From Ilumatobacter sp. (lineage in GTDB: Bacteria > Actinomycetota > Acidimicrobiia > Acidimicrobiales > Ilumatobacteraceae): a stretch of 64,000 nt of DNA. This document shows positions 19,902 to 27,896 of this stretch, one piece after another. The translations under genes were made by a program, and so were the position numbers. The DNA lies in assembly GCF_030065885.1 (NCBI RefSeq), contig NZ_JASJCS010000003.1, forward strand, positions 16,262-80,261, written 5' to 3'. Below the pieces are notes generated by a model. That model was not told where the DNA came from. It ran no database searches and saw nothing but the letters and a program-made list of their open reading frames with translations. The number at the start of each line of letters is the position of its first letter. Position 1 is the first letter of the stretch.

Positions 19902-20381
19902 GTGGACAGAGTGAGCGACTCGACCTACCAGATCGACAACGCCGACCGCAGATTGATCGGCGCGCTGCGGCGCGGCGGTCGTCTGTCGAACAGCGACCTG
20001 GCCCGTTCGCTGGGCATGGCGCGCGGCACCGTGCAGTCGCGCCTCCATCGGTTGGTCGACACGGGGGTGATCACCGGGTGGGGCCCCGACCTCGATCCGC
20101 GCACGTCCGATCTCGCCGTGACGGCCTTCACCACGCTGACGATCGCCCAGGGCGCACACGACCGTGTCGTCGCAGCGCTCGAAGCGACGCCCGAGGTGAT
20201 GGAGGTCCACGTGATCACCGGTGCCGGCGACCTGCTGTGCCGCCTCGCCGCCCGCAGCAACGACCACCTCCACGACGTGATCCAGGCGATCGTCGCCACC
20301 GAGGGCGTGCTGCGCTCGTCGAGCCAGCTCGCCCTGCACACGCCGCTGCGACGGACGCTCGCCGACCTCGTCGGCCGCTGA
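19902..20381 (+). CDS. Lrp/AsnC-family regulator
   Basis: A 159-residue regulator with an N-terminal helix-turn-helix (SNSDLARSLGMARGTVQSRLHRL, about residues 29-51, the recognition helix being GTVQSRLHRL) and a C-terminal RAM/ACT-like effector domain (MEVHVITGAGDLLCRLAAR). Such proteins sense amino acids or related acids. GTG 19902 gives the longest form; GTG 19911 (after GGTGGA) would remove three residues. It is divergent from the VOC gene across about 115 bp and convergent with hpaH, so it more likely controls the VOC gene. Confidence 0.85.
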   Translation: MDRVSDSTYQIDNADRRLIGALRRGGRLSNSDLARSLGMARGTVQSRLHRLVDTGVITGWGPDLDPRTSDLAVTAFTTLTIAQGAHDRVVAALEATPEVMEVHVITGAGDLLCRLAARSNDHLHDVIQAIVATEGVLRSSSQLALHTPLRRTLADLVGR

Positions 20382-20413
20382 GCAGCCGTTCGCCCGATCG
20401 ATGACCAGGTGAA

Positions 20414-20434
20414 CACCTGATCGTTGATCAGGTG
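20414..20434. terminator. Hairpin between lrp and hpaH
   Basis: A perfect 9-bp stem, CACCTGATC (20414-20422) and GATCAGGTG (20426-20434), with a three-base loop. It overlaps the hpaH stop codon and lies 32 bases after the lrp stop. A bidirectional terminator between convergent genes is the simplest reading; a further CAGGTG copy just upstream could form an alternative stem. Confidence 0.6.
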
Positions 20435-21234
20435 AAAGCCAGCTCGAAGCTGCCGAGGTCGCCGTAGTCGAAGCGGAACTCGTCGCCGGGACGGATGTCG
20501 ATCGGGCGCGTGAACGAGCCGGCCAGGATCGTGTGGCCGGCCTCGAGCGTCAGCCCCTGCTCGGCGTAACGGCGCGCGAGCCACACGATGCCGGCGGCCG
20601 GATGGTCGAGCACGCCGGCCGCAAGGCCCGTCTCCTCGACGATGCCGGCGCGATACGCGAGCGCGCCGACCCATCGCAGGTCGATGTCGCGCGGCCCGAC
20701 CCGGCGGCCGCCGCAGACGATGCCGGCGTCGGCGGCGTTGTCGGCGATCGTGTCGACGACCGTTCGGGTGCGACCGGTCTCCGGGTCGCGCCGGAACGAG
20801 CGAGCGGCGATCAACTCGACGGCGGGCACCACGTGGTCGGTCGCGTCGAGTACGTCGTCGATCGTCAGGTCGGCGCCGGCGAGATCGGTCGCCAGCACGA
20901 ACGCCAGCTCGATCTCCAGCTTGGGGTCGCAGAACCGTGCGGCTTCGAGCGTGCTCCCCGGCTCGAACACCATGTCGCGGGTGAGGAACCCCGAGTCGGG
21001 CGTGGTGATGTTCATCGCTGCCTGCATGGCGCGCGATGTGAGCCCGATCTTGTGGCCGACGAGCTGCTCGCCGCGGGCGAGCTTCCGGTCGAGCCATGCG
21101 GCCTGCACGCGGTAGGCGTCGTCCATCGTCATGCCGGGATGGACCGACGTGGTCTGGCGGATCTGCGTCGCGGTGCTCTCGGCCTCGTCGAGCAGTGCCG
21201 CCTCGGCCTGCACCTCGACGTCACTCAAGCTCAT
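20428..21234 (-). CDS. hpaH: 2-oxo-hept-4-ene-1,7-dioate hydratase
   Basis: A 268-residue hydratase of the FAH/hydratase superfamily, the same length as E. coli HpaH. It adds water to 2-oxohept-4-ene-1,7-dioate in homoprotocatechuate breakdown. Recognisable segments are GHKIGLTSRAMQ, LEIELAFVLATDL (metal-binding Glu) and AGSFTRPIDIRPGD. ATG 21234 has GAGGAGC upstream and overlaps hpaR by 14 bases. It is the last gene of the hpaG-hpaR-hpaH operon. MhpD-like 2-hydroxypentadienoate hydratase is the nearest alternative, and the neighbours argue for HpaH. Confidence 0.9.
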   Translation of the reverse strand: MSLSDVEVQAEAALLDEAESTATQIRQTTSVHPGMTMDDAYRVQAAWLDRKLARGEQLVGHKIGLTSRAMQAAMNITTPDSGFLTRDMVFEPGSTLEAARFCDPKLEIELAFVLATDLAGADLTIDDVLDATDHVVPAVELIAARSFRRDPETGRTRTVVDTIADNAADAGIVCGGRRVGPRDIDLRWVGALAYRAGIVEETGLAAGVLDHPAAGIVWLARRYAEQGLTLEAGHTILAGSFTRPIDIRPGDEFRFDYGDLGSFELAFT

Positions 21235-21712
21235 CGCCGGGCTCCTCGTCGACGACCTCGTGAGCATCGGCGCCGAGGTCGAGGGTCGCGAGGTCGTAGA
21301 GCTCGTCGAGCAGCCGGCTCAGGCGCTCGGCGCCGAACGCCTCCTCGATCGCGGCGTAGCGCTGCTCCGACTCAGGGGCGATGAGGCGCACCTGTGCGAG
21401 ACCGTGCTCGCTCAGCGCGATCAGCGACCGGCGCTGGTCGGTGGTGTCGACGGTGCGGACGATCAGATTGCGATCCTCGAGGTTGGTCAGGATGCGCGAC
21501 AGGCTCGGCGGGAGGAGGAACGTGCGCTCGGCGAGGTCGCTCACGTCGACGGCGGCCGCCGTGGCCGTCAGCGCCCGGAGCACCCGCCACTGCTGCTCGG
21601 TCAGGCCGTGTTCTGCCAGCAGCGGCCGGAACAGCCGCATCGCGGCCTCCCGCGCCTGGAGGAGCGCCATCGGCAGCGACGCTGCGAACGGACGCATGGC
21701 CGGCGTGCTCAT
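21221..21712 (-). CDS. hpaR: MarR-family regulator of homoprotocatechuate genes
   Basis: A 163-residue MarR repressor closely resembling HpaR: ALLQAREAAMRLFRPLL, LTEQQWRVLRAL and the winged helix around LPPSLSRILTNLEDRNLIVR. HpaR homologues repress the meta-cleavage operon until homoprotocatechuate or 4-hydroxyphenylacetate binds. The ATG overlaps the hpaG stop (ATGA) and its own end overlaps hpaH, so it is co-expressed with the enzymes and probably autoregulated through the palindrome at 22645-22664. Confidence 0.9.
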   Translation of the reverse strand: MSTPAMRPFAASLPMALLQAREAAMRLFRPLLAEHGLTEQQWRVLRALTATAAAVDVSDLAERTFLLPPSLSRILTNLEDRNLIVRTVDTTDQRRSLIALSEHGLAQVRLIAPESEQRYAAIEEAFGAERLSRLLDELYDLATLDLGADAHEVVDEEPGDELE

Positions 21713-22614
21713 TGTGGCTCCGGTGCGGCGAACGAGGCCGCGAGCGTGCCCGGCGCGAACTCGTCGGCGACCGTGTTGCGGAGCGTGCCGATCTCGGGAA
21801 CCGACACCTCGACCACGTCACCGGGCTGCAACCACACCGGCGGGTCGAACCGGGCCCCGGCGCCGGTCGGCGTGCCGGTGAAGATCAGGTCGCCGGGGCG
21901 GAGCTCGGTGAACGTCGAGAGGTAGTGGATCTGGTACTCGATCGAGTACTTCATCGTGGCCGGCGTGTCGTCCTGGCGGAGCGCGCCGTTGACCCGCGTC
22001 GTCAGGTGCAGCTGTTCGAGGTCGCCGAACTCGTCGATCGGGACGAGCCACGGGCCGATCGCGCCGCTCGCCGTCCAGTTCTTGCCCTGGGTGACGTTGA
22101 ACTTCGCGTGGCGAACCCAGTCGCGGATCGTCCCTTCGTTGCCGAGCGTCAGCGCGGCGATGTGATCGCGGGCGTCGGCGACCTCGATGCGCCGGCCGCT
22201 ACGGCCGATCACCACGACGATCTCTCCCTCGTAGTCGAGCTGCGGGCTCTCGGGTGGCCGGATCAAGCTGCGCCCGTGGCCGGTGAACGAGTCGGGGAAG
22301 CGGACGAAGACCGACGGGTACGCAGCATCGCCGGCGTCGGTGTACTCGGCGGCGCGACCCCCGTAGTTGACGCCGATGCAGAGGACCTTGCCCGGCCAGG
22401 GGAGCGGACGCTCGAACGTGATCCCGTCGAGTGCGTGGTCGGCGGGCTCGCGCTCGAACGTGCGAGCCTCGGTGAGTCGACCGGCGCCGACGAGTGCTCC
22501 GAGGTCGGGCACGCCGGGCATCCGGCGCCGGAGGTCGACCACGCCGGTGCCGCGGGCATCGACGTTGCCGAAGCTCGTCTCGCCCTCGACGGTGTAGGAG
22601 AGGAGTCGGGTCAT
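21709..22614 (-). CDS. hpaG: FAH-family decarboxylase/isomerase HpaG
   Basis: A 301-residue fumarylacetoacetate-hydrolase-fold protein assigned by context as 5-oxopent-3-ene-1,2,5-tricarboxylate decarboxylase/HHDD isomerase. The divalent-metal site is in the LDYEGEIVVVIGR and GNEGTIRDWVRH segments, with TGTPTGAGARF near the C-terminus. E. coli HpaG is a fused two-domain enzyme of about 430 residues; this is a single full FAH domain, so one protein may serve both reactions or the second half is encoded elsewhere. First gene of the leftward hpa operon; only a weak ribosome site is visible. Confidence 0.85.
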   Translation of the reverse strand: MTRLLSYTVEGETSFGNVDARGTGVVDLRRRMPGVPDLGALVGAGRLTEARTFEREPADHALDGITFERPLPWPGKVLCIGVNYGGRAAEYTDAGDAAYPSVFVRFPDSFTGHGRSLIRPPESPQLDYEGEIVVVIGRSGRRIEVADARDHIAALTLGNEGTIRDWVRHAKFNVTQGKNWTASGAIGPWLVPIDEFGDLEQLHLTTRVNGALRQDDTPATMKYSIEYQIHYLSTFTELRPGDLIFTGTPTGAGARFDPPVWLQPGDVVEVSVPEIGTLRNTVADEFAPGTLAASFAAPEPQ

Positions 22615-22644
22615 CGCGAACTGGTTGCCGGGGCTTTCCGTGAA

Positions 22645-22664
22645 CTGCTGAACATGTTAAACAG
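22645..22664. promoter_or_regulatory. Palindromic operator of the hpa divergon
   Basis: A 20-bp imperfect palindrome with perfect core AACATGTT (22651-22658) flanked by CTG (22645-22647) and CAG (22662-22664); eight of ten base pairs match. It lies in the 71-bp gap between hpaG and hpaF and is AT-rich against the local background. The co-encoded MarR-type HpaR is the likely ligand; this is inferred from position and symmetry. Confidence 0.65.
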
Positions 22665-22685
22665 ATTGCCGCCACGGGTACAGCG

Positions 22686-23066
22686 ATGCCGCACATCACG
22701 ATCGAACACTCGGCCAACGTCTCGGACCACCACGACGTCGACGCGCTCGTCGCCGCCGTCCACGCGGCAGCGCTCGCCAACGGCCTCCCCGAGGTCGCCG
22801 GCCTGCGCACGCGGGCCGCCGAGCGCCGTCACTACCGTGTCGCCACCGGTGATCCCGGCTTCGCGTTCGTCGCGATCCACTGCCGGATCGGGCCGGGCCG
22901 CGACGATGTGGCGAAGCGCTCGTTCGTCGCCGACGTGCTCGACGCCGCCGAGCAGGCGGTCACCGGCACACCGCTCGCGATCGCCTGGTCGATCGAGCTC
23001 ACCGAGATCGACCCCGAGCTCCGCATCAATCGCAACCACGTCCGCACCGCCATGGAGGACATCTGA
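22686..23066 (+). CDS. hpaF: 5-carboxymethyl-2-hydroxymuconate delta-isomerase
   Basis: A 126-residue tautomerase-superfamily protein of the CHMI family. It begins MPHITIEHSANV, giving the N-terminal catalytic Pro after Met removal, and has the FVAIHCRIGPGR segment. It converts the 5-carboxymethyl-2-hydroxymuconate made by HpaE to its keto isomer. Length matches the E. coli enzyme. It starts the rightward hpa operon and overlaps hpaE by one base (TGATG). Confidence 0.93.
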   Translation: MPHITIEHSANVSDHHDVDALVAAVHAAALANGLPEVAGLRTRAAERRHYRVATGDPGFAFVAIHCRIGPGRDDVAKRSFVADVLDAAEQAVTGTPLAIAWSIELTEIDPELRINRNHVRTAMEDI

Positions 23067-24595
23067 TGGTCGCCGCCGGCTACACCTACGACGACAACCT
23101 CGCCGTCGCCGACGAGCATCTCGCCCGATTCGCCGCCGAGCCGCTGCCCCACCTGATCGCAGGCGAGGCCGTCCCGTCACCATCGGGCGAGACGTTCGAG
23201 AACACGTCGCCGATCGACGGCACCCGCCTCGGCGACGTCGCCGCCGGAGACGCCGCCGACGTCGATGCCGCCGCATGCGCCGCGGCCGAGGCGTTCGACG
23301 CATGGGGCAGCGCGCCGGGAACGGAACGCCGGCGCATCCTGCACCGCGTCGCCGACCTGATCGAGCATCGCGCCCACCAGATCGCCGTCACCGAGTGCGT
23401 CGACACCGGCCAGACCATGCGCTTCATGGCACAGGCCGCGCTCCGCGGCGCGCAGAACTTCCGCTTCTTCGCCGACCGGGCACCATCGGCCGCCGACGGC
23501 CTGTCGCTGCCGTCGCCCGACCACGTGAACTACACCACCCGCCATCCGATCGGTCCGGTCGGCGTGATCACGCCCTGGAACACGCCGTTCATGCTGTCGA
23601 CGTGGAAGATCGCGCCGGCGCTCGCGGCCGGCTGCACGGTGGTCCACAAGCCGGCCGAGTGGAGCCCGCTGACCGCTCACCTGCTCGCCGAGATCGCACA
23701 CGAGGCCGGGCTGCCGCCCGGCGTGCTCAACGTGGTGCACGGCACGGGTGAGACCGCCGGCAAGAGCCTCACCGAGCACCCGGCCATCAAGGCGATCGCC
23801 TTCGTCGGCGAGTCCGCCACCGGGTCGCGCATCCAGGCTCAGGGTGCCCCGACGCTGAAGCGCGTGCACTTCGAGCTCGGCGGCAAGAACCCGGTGATCG
23901 TCTTCGACGACGCCGACCTCGAGCGTGCCGTCGACGCGGTCGTGTTCATGATCTACAGCCTCAACGGCGAGCGCTGCACCAGTTCGTCACGGCTGCTCGT
24001 CCAGGACTCGATCCACGACGAGGTCACGGCAAGGGTGGCCGAGAAGATGCGCCACGTGCCGGTCGGCCATCCGCTCGACCCCGGCGCTGTGATCGGGCCG
24101 CTGATCCACCCGCGCCACCACGAGAAGGTCCGCAGCTACCTCGACGTCGCAGCCGACGACGGCGCGACGGTCGTCGAGGGCACCCCGTGGGACGACGCAC
24201 CAGCGGGCGGCAACTGGATCGCTCCGGTGCTGTTCACCGGCGCCCGCTCGGACATGCGCATCGCGCAGGAGGAGATCTTCGGGCCCGTGCTGACGGCGAT
24301 CCCGTTCGCCGACGAGGCCGACGCCGTGAAGATCGCCAACGACGTCGACTACGGGCTCGCCGGCTACGTGTGGACCCGCGACGTCGGACGTGCGCACCGG
24401 GTCGCCCATGCCCTCGAGGCGGGCATGGTCTGGGTGAACTCTCAGAACGTCCGCCACCTGCCGACCCCCTTCGGCGGCACGAAGGCGTCCGGCATCGGCC
24501 GCGACGGCGGCGACTGGAGCTTCGACTTCTACATGGAGACCAAGAACATCAGCGTGGCGCTCGACACCCACGCCGTCCCCGAGCTCGGAGGCTGA
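23066..24595 (+). CDS. hpaE: 5-carboxymethyl-2-hydroxymuconate semialdehyde dehydrogenase
   Basis: A 509-residue NAD-dependent aldehyde dehydrogenase. [19 protein letters not shown] (cofactor binding), FELGGKNP with the general-base Glu, and [10 protein letters not shown] with the nucleophilic Cys are all present. The [10 protein letters not shown] variant and the hpa neighbours point to HpaE, which oxidises the extradiol cleavage product of homoprotocatechuate. It is placed between hpaF and a second aldehyde dehydrogenase that opens two bases after its stop. Confidence 0.92.
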   Translation: MVAAGYTYDDNLAVADEHLARFAAEPLPHLIAGEAVPSPSGETFENTSPIDGTRLGDVAAGDAADVDAAACAAAEAFDAWGSAPGTERRRILHRVADLIEHRAHQIAVTECVDTGQTMRFMAQAALRGAQNFRFFADRAPSAADGLSLPSPDHVNYTTRHPIGPVGVITPWNTPFMLSTWKIAPALAAGCTVVHKPAEWSPLTAHLLAEIAHEAGLPPGVLNVVHGTGETAGKSLTEHPAIKAIAFVGESATGSRIQAQGAPTLKRVHFELGGKNPVIVFDDADLERAVDAVVFMIYSLNGERCTSSSRLLVQDSIHDEVTARVAEKMRHVPVGHPLDPGAVIGPLIHPRHHEKVRSYLDVAADDGATVVEGTPWDDAPAGGNWIAPVLFTGARSDMRIAQEEIFGPVLTAIPFADEADAVKIANDVDYGLAGYVWTRDVGRAHRVAHALEAGMVWVNSQNVRHLPTPFGGTKASGIGRDGGDWSFDFYMETKNISVALDTHAVPELGG

Positions 24596-24597
24596 AC

Positions 24598-26025
24598 ATG
24601 CGTGACCAGATGCTCATCGATGGTGAGTGGCTCGATGGCACCGACGGCGAACGCATCGCAGTGATCGACCCTGCCAGCGGCGACGAGATCACCACCGTCG
24701 CCGGCGGCACGCCCGCCGACGCGACCGCCGCCGTCGATGCCGCGGCGGCGGCACAGGGGCCGTGGGCGGCGGCTGCTCCCAGGGAGCGGGCCGAGGTCCT
24801 GCGATCGTGCTGGGTGACGCTGCTCGACCATGCCGACGAGCTGGCCGGGCTGATCACCCGCGAGCACGGCAAGCCGCTCGCCGACGCACGCGGCGAGATC
24901 GCGTACGCGGCCGAGTTCTTCCGCTGGAACAGCGAGGAGACCGTCCGGATCCACGGCACGATCGGCACCGCGCCGGCCGGAACGAACAGGATCATCGTGC
25001 GCCACCCGCCGGTCGGCGTCGTCGTGATGGTGACGCCGTGGAACTTCCCCGCTGCGATGATCACCCGCAAGGTGGCGCCGGCGCTCGGCGCCGGCAACGC
25101 CGTCGTCATCAAGCCGCCCAAGGAGACGCCGCTCACGGCGCTCCGCGTCGCCGACCTGTTGCAGGAGGCCGGTGTTCCACCGGGTGTCGTCAACGTCGTG
25201 CCCACAGGGAACGCGGGCGCCTGGTTCGACGCGGCCACCGAGCACCGGGCAACCCGCATGGTCTCGTTCACCGGGTCGACCGAGGTCGGTCGGGTCCTGC
25301 TCCGGCGCTGCGCCGACCGCGTGCTCAAGGTGGCGATGGAGCTGGGCGGCAACGCGCCCTTCGTCGTGTTCGACGACGCCGACCTCGACGCGGCTGTCGA
25401 GGGCGCGATGGTCGCCAAGATGCGTCACTCCGCCGAGACGTGCACCGCCGCCAACCGCTTCTTCGCGGAGGCCGGCATCGCGCCTGCGTTCACCGAAGCG
25501 CTCGCCGCCGCCATGGCCGACGTGAAGGTGGGGAACGGCTTCGAGGAGGGTGTCACGTGCGGCCCCATGATCAACGCGGCGGCGATCGAGTCGATCGGTG
25601 GCCTCGTCGATGCGGCGGTCGGCGCAGGGGCGACGGTGGCGACCGGCGGCGCCGCCATCGACGGCCCCGGCTTCTTCTACGAGCCGACCGTGCTGGCCGA
25701 CGTCGCCTCGACCGCAGCGATCACCCGGGAGGAGATCTTCGGGCCCGTGGCGCCCGTCATCCCCTTCACCGACCACGATGCGATGATCGCCGACGCCAAC
25801 GACACCGAGATGGGCCTCACGGCCTACGTCTACACGGCCGACCTGGCCAAGGGGCTCGCCACCGCGGAGCGGCTCGAGTCGGGCATGGTCGGTGTCAACC
25901 GTGGGGCCGTGTCGGATCCCGCTGCACCGTTCGGCGGGATGAAGCAGTCCGGGCTCGGCCGCGAGGGCGCGAGCGAGGGCATCTACGAGTTCTGCGAGAC
26001 TCAGTACATCGCCGCGAGCTGGTGA
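24598..26025 (+). CDS. gabD: Succinate-semialdehyde dehydrogenase (NADP-type)
   Basis: A 475-residue aldehyde dehydrogenase resembling GabD: VTPWNFPAAMITRKVAPAL, KPPKETPLTALRVADL, FTGSTEVGR, MELGGNAPFVVFDDAD with the base Glu, and SAETCTAANRF with the nucleophilic Cys. The homoprotocatechuate route ends in pyruvate plus succinic semialdehyde, so this enzyme would deliver succinate to the TCA cycle. The frame is open upstream, but ATG 24598, two bases after hpaE, gives the normal N-terminus. The aldolase HpaI that makes its substrate is not in the window. Confidence 0.88.
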   Translation: MRDQMLIDGEWLDGTDGERIAVIDPASGDEITTVAGGTPADATAAVDAAAAAQGPWAAAAPRERAEVLRSCWVTLLDHADELAGLITREHGKPLADARGEIAYAAEFFRWNSEETVRIHGTIGTAPAGTNRIIVRHPPVGVVVMVTPWNFPAAMITRKVAPALGAGNAVVIKPPKETPLTALRVADLLQEAGVPPGVVNVVPTGNAGAWFDAATEHRATRMVSFTGSTEVGRVLLRRCADRVLKVAMELGGNAPFVVFDDADLDAAVEGAMVAKMRHSAETCTAANRFFAEAGIAPAFTEALAAAMADVKVGNGFEEGVTCGPMINAAAIESIGGLVDAAVGAGATVATGGAAIDGPGFFYEPTVLADVASTAAITREEIFGPVAPVIPFTDHDAMIADANDTEMGLTAYVYTADLAKGLATAERLESGMVGVNRGAVSDPAAPFGGMKQSGLGREGASEGIYEFCETQYIAASW

Positions 26026-26035
26026 TCGAGCGAGC

Positions 26036-26416
26036 ATGAGCCTCTACTACGTCCAGAAGTTCCTCTACGAGCTCAACCGCGACGAGGCGATCCAAGAGCA
26101 CTACCGGGCCGACCGGCACGCCGTGCTGGCGCCGTACGAGCTGACCGAGGAGGAGGTCGATGCGTTGGTGCAGCCCGACATCGGGCGGCTGTTCCACTTC
26201 GGCGTCAACGGCCAGATCCTCATGCACTTCGCCGCGTTCCACCAGATCGCGTGGGCCGACTACCTCCAGCTGATGCGCGACGGCATCGCCGAGCACGGTC
26301 CGGTTCGTGAGGGTGTCTACGCGATGACCGGGTACGAAGGGGTGGACGCACACGCCGCGAGCCTCGGCCAGGAGTCGCACGCCGCCGATGGTGGCGGGAA
26401 CGACGGGGAGGTCTGA
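26036..26416 (+). CDS. LigA-type extradiol dioxygenase small subunit
   Basis: A 126-residue protein with the LigA helical domain: VQKFLYELNRDEAIQEHYRAD, then LTEEEVDALVQPDIGRLFHFGVNG. It partners the LigB-type protein encoded next, whose ATG overlaps its stop by one base (TGATG). In LigAB the small subunit closes the active site. Here, inside the hpa operon, the pair probably cleaves homoprotocatechuate rather than protocatechuate, because a complete ligAB with pobA and ligC exists at 4.7-8.1 kb. Confidence 0.85.
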   Translation: MSLYYVQKFLYELNRDEAIQEHYRADRHAVLAPYELTEEEVDALVQPDIGRLFHFGVNGQILMHFAAFHQIAWADYLQLMRDGIAEHGPVREGVYAMTGYEGVDAHAASLGQESHAADGGGNDGEV

Positions 26417-27258
26417 TGGGGCTCGTGTACGCCGGCGTGTGCAGCCACGCGCCCGGGATCACCGGACGCGCCGACCAGGCCGACCCAGCGGTTCGCGACG
26501 CGTTCTACGCGGCGCTCGACGAGATGCGCGAGGCGATCGAGGCGAGCGGCGCCGACGCCGTCATCGTGATCGCAGCCGAGCACTTCGCCAACTTCTTCAT
26601 GAACAACATGCCGAGCTTCGCGATCGGGATGGCCGACTTCTACGACGGCCCGATCGAGGACCCGGGGTGGCTCGGCATCGACCGCTTCCGTGCCCCCGGC
26701 GACCGTGACCTGTCGCAGCGGCTCATCGCCGAGGTGATGCAGACGGTCGACATCGCCTATGCGGAGGAATGGAAGTTCGACCACGGCATCGCCGTGCCGC
26801 TGCACTTCCTGACCCCGCGGTTCGACCTGCCCGTCGTCCCGGTCAACATCAACTGCCAGGGCCCGCCGCTCGCACCGCTCGGTCGCGCTTGGGCGCTGGG
26901 CGAGGCCCTCCGCCGCGCCGCCGACGCGGTGCCCGAGAAGATCGCGCTGGTCGGCACCGGCGGCATCTCGCACTGGCCGGCGACACCCGACTCCGGGAAG
27001 ATCAACGAGGCCTGGGACCGCGACTTCCTCGGCCGCTGGTGCCGCAACGACCGCGACGCCCTGCTCGACTACGACGACCTCACCGTCTACGCCGACGCCG
27101 GCCAGGGCGGCTTCGAGATCAGGACGTTCATCGCCGTCAGCGCGGCGGCGGCTGGGGCGCCGGGCACGGTCCACTTCTGTGAGCCGATCCCGATCTTCGC
27201 GGTGAGCTGCACGGTGGCGAGCTACCAGCTCGAGGCGGCCGGCTCGACGCCGGGCTGA
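26416..27258 (+). CDS. LigB-type extradiol ring-cleavage dioxygenase
   Basis: A 280-residue type II extradiol dioxygenase. Likely Fe(II) ligands are His11 (VCSHAPG), His56 (AEHFANFF) and Glu234 (GGFEIRTF), with base His186 (GTGGISHWP). It resembles MhpB and other LigB-superfamily enzymes more than canonical LigB. The operon supplies every downstream hpa enzyme except a ring-cleaving HpaD, so this protein with its LigA-type partner is the best candidate for homoprotocatechuate 2,3-dioxygenase. A different catechol such as 2,3-dihydroxyphenylpropionate or gallate cannot be excluded. Confidence 0.85.
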   Translation: MGLVYAGVCSHAPGITGRADQADPAVRDAFYAALDEMREAIEASGADAVIVIAAEHFANFFMNNMPSFAIGMADFYDGPIEDPGWLGIDRFRAPGDRDLSQRLIAEVMQTVDIAYAEEWKFDHGIAVPLHFLTPRFDLPVVPVNINCQGPPLAPLGRAWALGEALRRAADAVPEKIALVGTGGISHWPATPDSGKINEAWDRDFLGRWCRNDRDALLDYDDLTVYADAGQGGFEIRTFIAVSAAAAGAPGTVHFCEPIPIFAVSCTVASYQLEAAGSTPG

Positions 27259-27289
27259 CCGACGCCGCGCCGACCGATACCGGCGACGG

Positions 27290-27793
27290 CTACACCGCAG
27301 CCGGTGCCGCGCGGCCGCCGAGCTCGTTGTCGATCATCAGCAACCCGTAGCCGTCCTCGCCGACCAAGCGGAGCTTGGCGATGATCGCTCCGACGCTGGC
27401 CTCCTCCTCGACCTGCTCGTTGACGAACCACTGGAGCAGGTTGTAGGTGGCGTGGTCCTTCTCGCTCAGGGCCTGGTTGCTGAGATCGTTGAGCCGCGCG
27501 GTCATGTGCTGCTCGTGCTCGAGCGAGGCCTCGAACACCGCGAGCAGCGAGCCGAACTCGCCGGGCGGCTGCTCGATCGGACGGAGCGGCACCTCGACGC
27601 CTTGCTCGATCAGGTAGTCGTAGACCTTCGTCGCATGCATGTGCTCTTCCTCGTACTGCAGCCGGAACCAGTGCGCGGCGCCGTTGAAGTCGGCATGGCT
27701 GCAGTACGCCGACATCGCGAGGTACAGGTAGGCCGAGCTGAACTCGCGGTTGAGCTGCTCGGACAGGGCGGTGCGAATCGGTTCCGAAATCAT
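27290..27793 (-). CDS. ftnA: Bacterial non-heme ferritin
   Basis: A 167-residue four-helix ferritin that stores iron as a 24-mer. The ferroxidase residues fall exactly at E. coli FtnA positions: Glu17, Glu50, His53, Glu94, Gln127, plus the third-site Glu49, Glu126, Glu129 and Glu130. GAGGAGC precedes the ATG at 27793. It is a single gene, convergent with the extradiol dioxygenase operon. Iron supply for the several Fe(II) dioxygenases nearby may be coincidental. Confidence 0.93.
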   Translation of the reverse strand: MISEPIRTALSEQLNREFSSAYLYLAMSAYCSHADFNGAAHWFRLQYEEEHMHATKVYDYLIEQGVEVPLRPIEQPPGEFGSLLAVFEASLEHEQHMTARLNDLSNQALSEKDHATYNLLQWFVNEQVEEEASVGAIIAKLRLVGEDGYGLLMIDNELGGRAAPAAV

Positions 27794-27896
27794 CTGATGG
27801 ATGCTCCTCGTCTCGGGCCGGATCGTAGTGCGACGCTCGGCCCGAGACGTCGAGTGCGACCCCGCCCGGAGCGCCGACAGGCCGGAGCCGCTCGGC

